Shown here piece by piece: positions 32,473-40,331 of a stretch of DNA of 64,000 bases (position 1 is its first letter; each line of letters starts with the position of its first letter). The position numbers and the translations under genes are program-made. The notes under the pieces were generated by a model. It worked only from the letters and a program-made list of their open reading frames with translations, did not search any database and was not told where the DNA came from. Source of the stretch: Chitinophaga eiseniae (GTDB taxonomy: Bacteria > Bacteroidota > Bacteroidia > Chitinophagales > Chitinophagaceae); NCBI RefSeq assembly GCF_900167135.1, contig NZ_FUWZ01000001.1, positions 248,001 to 312,000 of the forward strand. Direction: 5' to 3'.

Positions 32473-32970
32473 TTATTCTTTCGTCAGTTCCAGTAAAGCT
32501 TCGGCGATTTTTTCGGTGCTGCCGTCATTGATTGGCTGGCGGTGGCAGATGGTAAGGATCGACCCGGTATAAGAAACAATATCCCATTCGACGGTCCATC
32601 GGCTGTTCCCGTTGTCGATGGTGCGGATTTTTCGACCGTCATCAATGAGCAACCATTTACCGGCATGCGGAAGATGATCCTGCGCGACGATACCCATCTG
32701 CGTGAAAGTACTGTCTTTCACGTCCAGCGTAGAACGATCCCACAGATCGCCGTGCAGACCGTTTTTTTCAATGCCTGCGCGGCGCAGGAGCTTTTCGTTA
32801 CCATCATAGTAATTAAATACGCCTTTGGTGATGGACCAGGTGCCGACAATTTTCGTCTTGTCGATGGGCGGGGGTGTTATGGGGGGCGTTTTGTCCTCTT
32901 TGGAACAACTGCCGAAACAAAAGAAACTGGCGGCGCATAGGAACGCCAAGCGGTGAAACATCCTTTTCAT
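32473..32970 (-). CDS. lipoprotein (lipocalin-like)
   Basis: The 165-residue protein has a lipoprotein signal peptide with lipobox FGSCSK (Cys about 22), a proline-rich linker and a beta-rich lipocalin-like domain (KIVGTWSITKGVFNYYDGNE). This is a standard Bacteroidota outer-membrane lipoprotein, which shows that part of island C was acquired within the phylum. Only 28 bp separate it from the next gene on the same strand, and 6 bp from the resolvase upstream. Confidence 0.75.
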   Translation of the reverse strand: MKRMFHRLAFLCAASFFCFGSCSKEDKTPPITPPPIDKTKIVGTWSITKGVFNYYDGNEKLLRRAGIEKNGLHGDLWDRSTLDVKDSTFTQMGIVAQDHLPHAGKWLLIDDGRKIRTIDNGNSRWTVEWDIVSYTGSILTICHRQPINDGSTEKIAEALLELTKE

Positions 32971-32976
32971 CGTGAA

Positions 32977-33645
32977 TTATAATTGAGGTGAGAAATGAAG
33001 CTCCTTGATAAGATGCAGGAGTTTGCACACGGTGTTGCGGTGCCATTTATAGCCGCGCCCATGAAAGGGGCGAATGCGGCGACGGTTGAGTTCCGAAACG
33101 ATGGCACGAATTGTCGTGAAGCCCTGCGCTGCTAAATCCTGTATGATAGGGGCCATCTTCCGGGCGAAAGCCCTGGCGAGAAGTTTGTTTTTAAGCGCCA
33201 GCAATTGGCAGGCCGTGCCCAGCTTCACACCGCGCCGCTTGGCGGCCTGCAGGGCGGCGCTGGTGCGCTTGCTGATAACCTCGCCTTCCCGCTCGGCGCG
33301 GATAAATTCGTCCAGCAAGTCCAGTTTTGTTGCCCACGGCTTGTCGGCTGCGATGAGTTTCATCTTGCTATCCAGCAACCGCGCACCGAATAAGGCTTTA
33401 CGGGTCAGGCGGTCGCATTTCGCGATAATGAGAACGGCCTTTGTTTTTATGCAGTACCGAATGGCTTTTTTCAGGATGGGCCTATCGTTTCGCTTACCGC
33501 TTTCGCTTTCGTAATATTCCCGGTCTACGGCCATAGGGCTATCCTGCAATAGGATTGCAACGTCCTGGTGTTGTGCGTCAAGTCCAAGGCCGCTGGACTG
33601 CTGCCTGTCCGTCGAGCATCTGAAATAGGCCACGGCATGCTCCAT
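32977..33645 (-). CDS. small serine recombinase (resolvase/invertase type)
   Basis: The 222-residue protein has a resolvase N-terminal domain with catalytic Ser in YFRCSTDRQQSSGLGLDAQ, the KCDRLTRKALFGARLLDSK segment and a C-terminal helix-turn-helix (GFTTIRAIVSELNRRRIRPF). I place the start at ATG 33645 because AAGGAG lies 9 bases before it; the frame extends to 33777 without good coding sense. It is probably a resolvase for plasmid- or element-dimer resolution. It looks proteobacterial. Confidence 0.85.
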   Translation of the reverse strand: MEHAVAYFRCSTDRQQSSGLGLDAQHQDVAILLQDSPMAVDREYYESESGKRNDRPILKKAIRYCIKTKAVLIIAKCDRLTRKALFGARLLDSKMKLIAADKPWATKLDLLDEFIRAEREGEVISKRTSAALQAAKRRGVKLGTACQLLALKNKLLARAFARKMAPIIQDLAAQGFTTIRAIVSELNRRRIRPFHGRGYKWHRNTVCKLLHLIKELHFSPQL

Positions 33646-33876
33646 GAGTGCGGCTCCTTTCTGTCCATAGGTGAACCAAGGTTTATCTTTGGACAAGAAA
33701 CATAAATATTCAATGAGGCGTTCATCTAAAACCCATTGATATGAAGCATTTTTCAAAAACAGAAAACGGGAAAACAAGCGGTCTTTTGTCCATACATGAA
33801 CCTTCCTTCACATATGGACAAATTTTTTTTAGAAAATTATTTGCAAGGTGAGAATGGCTGGGCCGGATGGAATAAT

Positions 33877-34338
33877 CTATCTCTCTAATTCGATGTCGTG
33901 ATCGGTAGGGTACAGGTCATTGGCGGGATAATTAAGGCGAGTTTCCCATTCACGTTCTAATGTTTCATATTCCATGGCGGCAAAGAGTTGTGCCGTGATG
34001 TCTTTAGCTCTTTCACCGATTTGTGGTGGTTTAGGGTTTTCCAATGCCTGCTGTTGCTCTATATGATCGGTCTTTACACGATCCTGGTTGATTGATTGCG
34101 CTTCTGAAAGAAGTTCCTGGTCGAGAAATGCGGCATGTTCATGCGGCTTTAGTGAGCGCTGGCTTTCTCTGAACGTTGAATTGTAATCGAGATAGCCTTG
34201 TAGCTGCGCGTAATACTGTCTTTCGTATGCTTTTTTTACAGTAAGGTTGTCTCGCCATCTTTTTTCTATATCGTCGAATTGCTCGTTATTCATGTGGATC
34301 ATCTGATCCAGCAATTCCTGAGGGATTTCGTTGGGCAT
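33877..34338 (-). CDS. hypothetical protein rich in Gln/Glu
   Basis: A 153-residue, highly charged, helical protein (KKAYERQYYAQLQGYLDYNS, ending YPTDHDIELER). The Gln and Glu content suggests coiled coil. There are no signal or enzyme motifs. It lies leftward between the resolvase and the 387-residue unknown gene. Function unknown. Confidence 0.6.
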   Translation of the reverse strand: MPNEIPQELLDQMIHMNNEQFDDIEKRWRDNLTVKKAYERQYYAQLQGYLDYNSTFRESQRSLKPHEHAAFLDQELLSEAQSINQDRVKTDHIEQQQALENPKPPQIGERAKDITAQLFAAMEYETLEREWETRLNYPANDLYPTDHDIELER

Positions 34339-34454
34339 AAACTAATTTGTTTTTCAAAATCGGATGATGGAACACTCACAAAATTAGTGTTACTAAACGT
34401 TTCTTTTATATTTGGTCAAATTAATTTTGAGGATAAACTTTCAAATATATAATA

Positions 34455-35618
34455 TTAAGGATAACGATCTGGCTTGCTTGATGGCCATATCCATTCATAT
34501 TCATCATTCGCAAAAGAAGCATCGCGGATACTGTCAATAAACCACGTCCCGTTTTTATCAACGCAGATGCATTGTTCACATCTGTTTCCTCGTACATTCT
34601 TCTTGATGAGGCTAAAGGGCATACCAAAGCCATCTAAACCAACGGTTTCTTCTAACTTTAATTCCTGAAAAATTTTACTATCTAACTCTTTGCCGAAAAT
34701 CGCATGCAGCTTTATTTCAGCTATTTTTCTATTCTCTATCCCTAATTTATTTAACCCGCTTTTGAACTGATCTATTTTATCTTTAAATTCATTCAGGTCG
34801 TCAATCGTTAGATCATTTAATGGCTGTAAGGTATCCGGTAAGGTTAGCACAACTTCATTGGTAGTATTTGAAATTTTGAATTCGACCACTTTATCGCTAA
34901 ACTCAACTGTTTCCCACACCATAAGACCGGACAAATTCAGATCAAGGCACCATGTTTTGAACAACCAATAATCGCCACGCCAATAATAGCTTTGCTTTCC
35001 TGATTCAGATAAGCAATCCCACGCGCGATTGAATTCCAGTCTTTCTATATTATTGTAAAATTCCACAATACATTTTAATGCGGGGGAGAAAGTGGGGAGC
35101 AGCCATTGCCTTTTGATATTTCCCTGTCCTTCTTCGTAAGGAAAATCAGGGTGCTTGGTGCGGTAAATAATAGGATACTTTTGTTCTTCGGCTTTAGGTA
35201 GGAAGTCAGGCACTTCTATCGTTGATGGTAATTCCCATCCTTGTTGTTGATAAATATTGTTTCGCCAATCGATAAAGGCGGCATTGATGCCTTTGTGGCG
35301 TGCTTTTTCTTCTTCCGGTAGTGCATTAAAAATATCGGTAAATTTTTTGCAGAAGAATTGAAAATGAAAATCGTCAACTGGCCCGCTGCCTACATAGAAA
35401 TTTTCTACGGTTCGAGTACCTAATCTGTCGAATAAGTCTTGACCTATGAAACAATAATGAACATATGCATTGGAAGTTCGTTTATTTTCTACTTCTGTTA
35501 AAAAATACACATACTTCGATTTATTCTCATCCCTCTTTTCAAGTACGGCTAAAAATTCTGTGAAGGCTTGGAATAAAAGTAATTCAAGACTCTTTTTATT
35601 GAACTGAATGGACATCAA
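34455..35618 (-). CDS. hypothetical protein with a possible NTF2-like part
   Basis: The 387-residue protein has a helical first half and, at about residues 185-265, a segment resembling an NTF2-like cone (CIVEFYNNIERLEFNRAWDC, WRGDYWLFKTWC, VVEFKISNTTNEVVL). The C-terminal 60 residues include CEQCICVDKNGTWFIDSI. I do not recognise the family. AT-rich codon use suggests a Bacteroidota origin. Another NTF2-like protein is encoded at 36764. Confidence 0.6.
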   Translation of the reverse strand: MMSIQFNKKSLELLLFQAFTEFLAVLEKRDENKSKYVYFLTEVENKRTSNAYVHYCFIGQDLFDRLGTRTVENFYVGSGPVDDFHFQFFCKKFTDIFNALPEEEKARHKGINAAFIDWRNNIYQQQGWELPSTIEVPDFLPKAEEQKYPIIYRTKHPDFPYEEGQGNIKRQWLLPTFSPALKCIVEFYNNIERLEFNRAWDCLSESGKQSYYWRGDYWLFKTWCLDLNLSGLMVWETVEFSDKVVEFKISNTTNEVVLTLPDTLQPLNDLTIDDLNEFKDKIDQFKSGLNKLGIENRKIAEIKLHAIFGKELDSKIFQELKLEETVGLDGFGMPFSLIKKNVRGNRCEQCICVDKNGTWFIDSIRDASFANDEYEWIWPSSKPDRYP

Positions 35619-35813
35619 TCAATGGGTTTAATTACTTGAAAATACTAAATTTAATGACATGAAAATCATGTTATTACGAAACATCATAGGCGAATTGTGA
35701 TGTTTTACCAGTGTATTGAACAAATCTGTGATGGATTTACAATATAATGTGATTTTCTATTTTAATCGCCATCCCTACCTTAGCATTGGATACAGGATAG
35801 AAAAAAGAAATGA

Positions 35814-36113
35814 TTAAGGTCTTAAAGCGGGTGGAAGAAGACGCTCGATTTCGTCAATCTCAATGTCCTGATTTTGCCGTAAGTTGTCAATGCTATATCG
35901 GAATTCCATATGTTCATTGATCAAGGCCGAAAGAGCTTTTTTAGTAACATCGTCTGCATTTTGAATAGCGTCTGCGATTTCTATAAAGCCCGGCATAATT
36001 ACATCAAGGGCATGCATGTAACCTGAAAACATGATTGGATCAGAGCAAAGCTCCCCGAAACGAACGGGTAGGTTTTTCATTGTAAAATATGGCTTATCAA
36101 GATCATCGGACAT
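35814..36113 (-). CDS. small hypothetical protein with a Shine-Dalgarno start
   Basis: A 99-residue acidic protein (MSDDLDKPYFTMKNLPVRFG, ending ERLLPPALRP). The ATG at 36113 has AGGAG 7 bases upstream, so I prefer it to the ATG 27 bases further upstream at 36140. It is unrelated to any family I know. Its start region marks the divergence point toward the rightward mobilization genes. Confidence 0.6.
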   Translation of the reverse strand: MSDDLDKPYFTMKNLPVRFGELCSDPIMFSGYMHALDVIMPGFIEIADAIQNADDVTKKALSALINEHMEFRYSIDNLRQNQDIEIDEIERLLPPALRP

Positions 36114-36233
36114 TGATTTTCTCCTGTATGGAATTGACATATATACATATTATCACTGATTGTCAAGCATTAAGTGCGCCAGTGATTTAAATAAATCTCA
36201 TTACATACATACCGATTTAATGCCTTAAAACAA

Positions 36234-36263
36234 GGTGCTGGCGGCGCTTTGCTGTTACTGAAC
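36234..36263 (+). promoter_or_regulatory. 30-bp upstream element, copy 1
   Basis: Matches copy 2 at 36707-36736 in 25 of 30 positions: GGTGCTGGC, three bases, GCTTTGC, three bases, TACTGAAC. Each copy lies 27-28 bp before a start codon (36292 and 36764), so it is probably a shared promoter or operator. Confidence 0.6.
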
Positions 36264-36291
36264 AGCATTACTAACAATAAAACAAACCAAC

Positions 36292-36465
36292 ATGAACAAC
36301 ACAAAACAAAGCCGGATTGTAAAGCTGGCGCAGGCTGCGGCCAAAAGAAAGAAGGAACAGCGACTTGTCAACCGTGATGGGCCGCCGGATGTTCTACGTT
36401 CCTCTGCCGGAATGATCCGGAACGCCACGGATTACCTCACCGCCTCGGACAAGCATGAGGACTAG
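36292..36465 (+). CDS. 57-residue basic protein
   Basis: The frame encodes a strongly basic N-terminal half (IVKLAQAAAKRKKEQRLVNR) and a mixed C-terminal half ending DYLTASDKHED. The layout is that of a small nucleic-acid-binding or accessory protein. It starts 28 bp after the 30-bp upstream element. It is the first rightward gene of the mobilization side. Unknown family. Confidence 0.5.
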   Translation: MNNTKQSRIVKLAQAAAKRKKEQRLVNRDGPPDVLRSSAGMIRNATDYLTASDKHED

Positions 36466-36495
36466 CAACATTTTCCACCACTAAAGCCATCCATC

Positions 36496-36636
36496 ATGGA
36501 ACTGACCAGAAACGAATTAATCAAAATCATCCGAAAGCTGCTTTTACCTGGGCATGAAAGCAAAACTCCTTCCGGCCTGCCGAAATCCTGTTGCTGCTGT
36601 TCGTGCAGGCAAAAATCCTGCTGTAAAATGAAGTAA
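36496..36636 (+). CDS. 46-residue cysteine-rich microprotein
   Basis: The frame MELTRNELIKIIRKLLLPGH is followed by a dense cysteine cluster (CCCCSCRQKSCC), seven Cys in twelve residues. The cluster suggests metal binding or a membrane-associated tail after an amphipathic helix. It follows the 57-residue gene by 30 bp. Too short for a family call. Confidence 0.45.
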   Translation: MELTRNELIKIIRKLLLPGHESKTPSGLPKSCCCCSCRQKSCCKMK

Positions 36637-36706
36637 GCGGCCCTTCTCTCTTTCCAGTTTTCACATTTTTTATTCTCAATCACACTTAAACGCTTGCCTC
36701 CGGGCG

Positions 36707-36736
36707 GGTGCTGGCTGTGCTTTGCCTATACTGAAC
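36707..36736 (+). promoter_or_regulatory. 30-bp upstream element, copy 2
   Basis: Second copy of the 36234-36263 element, 27 bp before the ATG of the NTF2-like gene at 36764. It is preceded by CACTTAAACGCTTGCC, which resembles AAGTGTAAGCGCTTTCC near 37484. Confidence 0.6.
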
Positions 36737-36763
36737 CGATCATTCATCTTTTAATATTTGAAA

Positions 36764-37411
36764 ATGAACACAAATAAATCGTCAAAACCAATAAAAGCTC
36801 GTATCGACGTTAATGCCTCGCTTGCCGAGGTCGAGGAATGTTTACTGGGGTTTTTCAGGGCAATAGATGACGGCGATGCGAAAAGGATGTGGGAACATAT
36901 GTCCGAAGCCTTTCGCAGCCGCGCACTCCAGGACAATCATATCGCGCGTTATCGCAAGATTTTTCAGACGGAAAATATTCCGATCAGTATCGGTCTTTCA
37001 AGTATTAACATTCAATCCCGTACTCAAATTGATTGTATTGCGGATTGTGAAATCAATGTCGGAAGGCTTACGTCCCTTAAAGGGGTTTCTTTCACCAATA
37101 GAGCGTTGGAAAACATCGGCGAGATCGGCCATCTGATTCAAATACGGATCGATCAAATGAGAGAAATCGACCCGGTAAAAGCCGAAGAAATGATTCAGCG
37201 CGTTTCGATTGATTTTGATATTATCGAGGGAAAATATTACTGGACTGCGTTTCGCATTAATACGAGCGATGTTTCCGGCCTTATCCTTGACTCTTTTAAA
37301 GATCTTGTGATGCGCAGCTTTAAATTCTTTTTCGTTTTAACGGATGGCGTTTGGTTGGTTGATAATGTCATCTTACTCAGCGAAAAATCTATTCCCAAAG
37401 AGGAAGAATAG
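36764..37411 (+). CDS. NTF2-like-domain protein of unknown function
   Basis: The 215-residue protein has an NTF2-like first half (EVEECLLGFFRAIDDGDAKR, MWEHMSEAFRSRAL) and a second half of similar strand-helix character (RVSIDFDIIEGKYYWTAFRI, FFFVLTDGVWLVDNVILLSE). NTF2-like domains bind small ligands or serve as assembly modules, for example in VirB8. Without a membrane helix it is not VirB8. The ATG at 36764 is chosen over a TTG at 36758. It is the third gene of the rightward group. Confidence 0.6.
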   Translation: MNTNKSSKPIKARIDVNASLAEVEECLLGFFRAIDDGDAKRMWEHMSEAFRSRALQDNHIARYRKIFQTENIPISIGLSSINIQSRTQIDCIADCEINVGRLTSLKGVSFTNRALENIGEIGHLIQIRIDQMREIDPVKAEEMIQRVSIDFDIIEGKYYWTAFRINTSDVSGLILDSFKDLVMRSFKFFFVLTDGVWLVDNVILLSEKSIPKEEE

Positions 37412-37693
37412 GCCCTTTCGGTCGCCCCGTAAGGCGACTTCTGCAAATGACTTCTCATTCGGTTTTCAAGTTTTCTTAATTAAGTGTAAGCGCTTTCCTG
37501 TGGCAGGTAAGGAGTAGATGTTCGTTCGTATCAGCGATATCAGAATCAATCTTTGTCTTGCGACTAAAAGTTACAAAGCCACCCCTTAAGATAAGAAATT
37601 TTCTTTATTGCTTCCAAATTTTTTTTCCACATTAACGCGCTTAAAGCAATGCTTTCGATAACTCCTTTTTTCACAATTCAAAACCTAAACATC
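37412..37693. other. intergenic stretch before the 61-residue gene
   Basis: No gene is seen. A degenerate copy of the AAGTGTAAGCGCTTTCC motif lies near 37484 and CGCGCTTAAAGCAATGC near 37637. These may be promoter elements of the coupling-protein operon. Confidence 0.35.
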
Positions 37694-37879
37694 ATGTGTA
37701 ATCAAGACAATGTTCCCGGCTATCTCAAACTGCGTCCGTCCTCCGTTGACCCGAACAAGCTGGTCAATGATCGCGGCGATACCGTGAAAAAAGTATCCGA
37801 CAGCACGTATAACGTGAACGGCGATACGTGCCACGGCTTGAAATCCGCCGCGGATAAGGTGTCGAAGTGGGGTAAATAG
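37694..37879 (+). CDS. 61-residue hypothetical protein
   Basis: The frame MCNQDNVPGYLKLRPSSVDP continues to a Lys/Gly end. It has a possible beta-hairpin pattern (DRGDTVKKVSDSTYNVNGDT). It lies 67 bp before the coupling-protein gene on the same strand. Not recognised. Confidence 0.5.
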   Translation: MCNQDNVPGYLKLRPSSVDPNKLVNDRGDTVKKVSDSTYNVNGDTCHGLKSAADKVSKWGK

Positions 37880-37946
37880 TACGTACGGGGCTGGCGGCGG
37901 TGCGGCTGTCCGGCAGCCCTCTTTTTTTTCACACAAACGATCTGCA

Positions 37947-39449
37947 ATGGAAAATCAAAAATTCGATCTTGACGCTCCGCTGTTACGGTTTTCAGGCGGT
38001 GATGTGCTGACTGTAAAAGATAGCTTCGAGGGGATCGCCGTATTTGGTGGCATCGGCGCCGGGAAAACAACGTCGTCAGGTAGGTTGATCGCATTGAATA
38101 TGCTACGGCATGGCTATGCCGGACTGGTGCTGACGGCAAAACCAGACGAAGTCGATCTTTGGCGGCAATACGTCTGTGAAACAGGCCGTGGAAAAGACCT
38201 TATCATCATCGAGCCAGGCGGTAGTGAGTATTTCAACTTTCTGGATTATGAATGCCGCCAGACGCAGAAAGGCGTGTCTTTACGGCATAACATCGTGTCC
38301 TTGCTAGAAACCGTTATTAACAGTGGGCAAGATACTGGCGCAGGTCTTGAAGATGGCCGCTTCTGGGCCTCGGCTTTGCGCATGACCCTTTCGTCCGTCA
38401 CAACACTGTGTTTGCTCGGATACGGAACCGTAAACGTGCAGGATTTGTTTGACATCGCCATGTGCGCACCGAAAGAGGATGACGGCCATGTCCAGCCAGA
38501 AAAGCCGCCGCATGATCCGTACACCAAGGCACGGCAAGAAGCCGAAAGGAGAGTACAGGCAAAAGTCAACGCCTTTCTTGCTACGTTTCCGAAAGAAGAG
38601 ATTGCCGACCTTGAAAAACGTGGATTGATGGACGCTTTTGCTTTGCAGCACGTTTCCAGCTATCGGGCATTGAAACAAGTCAATCAGTTTTTCTCCCGGT
38701 CATACAAGAAACTTTCTTCAAAAACGAAAAGCGCCATCGAGTTTATGATCGTAGGTTTCTTGTATCAGCTTCTCAGCGAGCCGTTTTATTCGCTGTTTTG
38801 TAACAACCCGTCAACCTTCACGCCTGAAACCTGCCTTGAGAAAGGGTCAATCGTGGTGCTCAACCTCCCTACTAAGCTGCATCATGAGGCGGGGCGTATG
38901 ATCCAGGTCGCCACAAAATACTGCTTTCAACGTGCTTGGGAAAAAAGAGACACCAAAGTCAATAACCGTCCGGCATTCATCTTCGCGGATGAAAGTCCCA
39001 TCTTCCTGCACGCTCTCGATGCGGATTTTCAGGCCACAGCCCGCAGCAGCATGATTGCAACCGTCTATCTCGCGCAGAATTTGCCAGGGTATTTCGCCAA
39101 TATGGGCGGCGATAAGTCGACCTATAAGGTCAAGCAATTCCTCGGTACGCTTGCAACCAAAATCTTCCATGCTAACGCAGACGCGGATACGAATAAATAC
39201 GCCTCTGAATTGATCGGTCAGGAATATTACGATGACAAAACCGAAGGCGTCAACTTCGGCGACAATGTGTCTTTCAATGAATCGAAAGCGCAAAAGCTCC
39301 GCCAGATTGTCCGCCCGGAAGAGTTTTTCAGGTTGGCTACAGGCGGAAAAAACGGCTTTATTTGTGAAGCCTATATCCACCGCCAAGGCGCACCCTTCAA
39401 CGGAAAATCCCACAAAAAAGTCCGCTTTAAACAGCAATTCTTCAACTAA
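37947..39449 (+). CDS. VirD4/TraD-type coupling protein
   Basis: The 500-residue protein is a type IV secretion coupling ATPase: Walker A GGIGAGKTTSS at about residues 34-44, VLTAKPDEVDLWRQY, a middle segment with PTKLHHEAGRMIQVATKYCF, Walker B FIFADESP near 345 and the sensor-type TVYLAQNLPGYF. It lacks N-terminal membrane helices, so it may sit at the membrane through the 231-residue membrane protein encoded next. It should bring the relaxase-bound DNA to a transfer channel, supplied elsewhere. Confidence 0.88.
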   Translation: MENQKFDLDAPLLRFSGGDVLTVKDSFEGIAVFGGIGAGKTTSSGRLIALNMLRHGYAGLVLTAKPDEVDLWRQYVCETGRGKDLIIIEPGGSEYFNFLDYECRQTQKGVSLRHNIVSLLETVINSGQDTGAGLEDGRFWASALRMTLSSVTTLCLLGYGTVNVQDLFDIAMCAPKEDDGHVQPEKPPHDPYTKARQEAERRVQAKVNAFLATFPKEEIADLEKRGLMDAFALQHVSSYRALKQVNQFFSRSYKKLSSKTKSAIEFMIVGFLYQLLSEPFYSLFCNNPSTFTPETCLEKGSIVVLNLPTKLHHEAGRMIQVATKYCFQRAWEKRDTKVNNRPAFIFADESPIFLHALDADFQATARSSMIATVYLAQNLPGYFANMGGDKSTYKVKQFLGTLATKIFHANADADTNKYASELIGQEYYDDKTEGVNFGDNVSFNESKAQKLRQIVRPEEFFRLATGGKNGFICEAYIHRQGAPFNGKSHKKVRFKQQFFN

Positions 39450-39463
39450 TCAAATCCACTTCT

Positions 39464-40159
39464 ATGCAAAAGAATACATCTCTTCGGACGGTGCAGAAAC
39501 ATCGGCGCATCTCTTCTTTTCTCTCTTTGTGTTTTCAGCTTTCACCGCTTCCACGATTAATGTTAGAAACTTTCATTCGCTCCCAATTCGGGCGGCGATA
39601 CTATTCGATGCGGCTGGCGCTGAAAATCTTCTTTTTTCTTCTGCTATTTCCACTGTTCCTCTGGTTCCCACTCATACGCTATTTACTATGGGGATTATGG
39701 CCAGAGCCAAACTTTGACGCGAATACGTTAAGTAATTTTTGGTCGCACTACACGACATGGTATGTCTTTACGTTCGCCTTTATCGTTCTTGCCATTCGTA
39801 AGAAAAGAAAGGCGATGAAAAACTGGGGACCAACCTCATGCCCTGGCGTTTCATTGCCCTTTTTCTACAAAATCAAGCTATTTGGTCGTCCGCTTACCGC
39901 CCGTTTTATAGAAACGATTGCAGAACCTCTAGTTACTTTTTTAATCGGCTTTATCCTGTTTCGGCTCGAACAAAAGATAGGGCATGTGATTATGATCAGC
40001 AGCGTGTTTTTTTCTCTTAGTTATATCTATGCGTATCGGATCGCGGATGAAAAATTGATGGATATGCATGACGACAAGCAAAGCGGCGATGCGTACCGCG
40101 AGGTTTTGAGCGATACAAGACGGCCACTAACACCACCGGATGCCGAAGATGTATTTTAA
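39464..40159 (+). CDS. membrane protein between coupling protein and relaxase
   Basis: The 231-residue protein has four likely membrane helices (LKIFFFLLLFPLFLWFPLI near 53, WYVFTFAFIVLAI near 98, EPLVTFLIGFILF near 151, VIMISSVFFSLSYIYAYRI near 170). The basic head and acidic C-terminal tail face the cytosol. It starts 14 bp after the coupling-protein stop. It may be the membrane anchor that the coupling protein lacks. The family is not recognised. Confidence 0.68.
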   Translation: MQKNTSLRTVQKHRRISSFLSLCFQLSPLPRLMLETFIRSQFGRRYYSMRLALKIFFFLLLFPLFLWFPLIRYLLWGLWPEPNFDANTLSNFWSHYTTWYVFTFAFIVLAIRKKRKAMKNWGPTSCPGVSLPFFYKIKLFGRPLTARFIETIAEPLVTFLIGFILFRLEQKIGHVIMISSVFFSLSYIYAYRIADEKLMDMHDDKQSGDAYREVLSDTRRPLTPPDAEDVF

Positions 40160-40166
40160 GACCGTT

Positions 40167-40231
40167 GCAGTGCAGCGGGAAGATGTCTGATACTTCTAGG
40201 CTCTGAATCCAGGTTATCTCCCGCGCACTGC
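40167..40231. other. candidate oriT (inverted repeat upstream of the relaxase gene)
   Basis: GCAGTGCAGCGGGAAGAT at 40167 faces ATCTCCCGCGCACTGC at 40216-40231, an imperfect inverted repeat (two single-base bulges) with a 31-bp centre. It lies in the only intergenic gap of the mobilization cluster, 100 bp before the MobF gene, where oriT is commonly found. No nic site can be fixed from sequence alone. Confidence 0.45.
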
Positions 40232-40331
40232 TCCGCCTCATTTCTTCGCACTGCTTATTCGTTCTATATGGGCCTTTAAAACCTGTCGATTTTTCCCACC
40301 TGCATTTCAATCTCTGATAAAACGCTTCTCG

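Noticed and set aside
33646..33777. N-terminal extension of the small serine recombinase
   Set aside because: The extra 44 residues are atypical for resolvases, and a good Shine-Dalgarno lies before the ATG at 33645.
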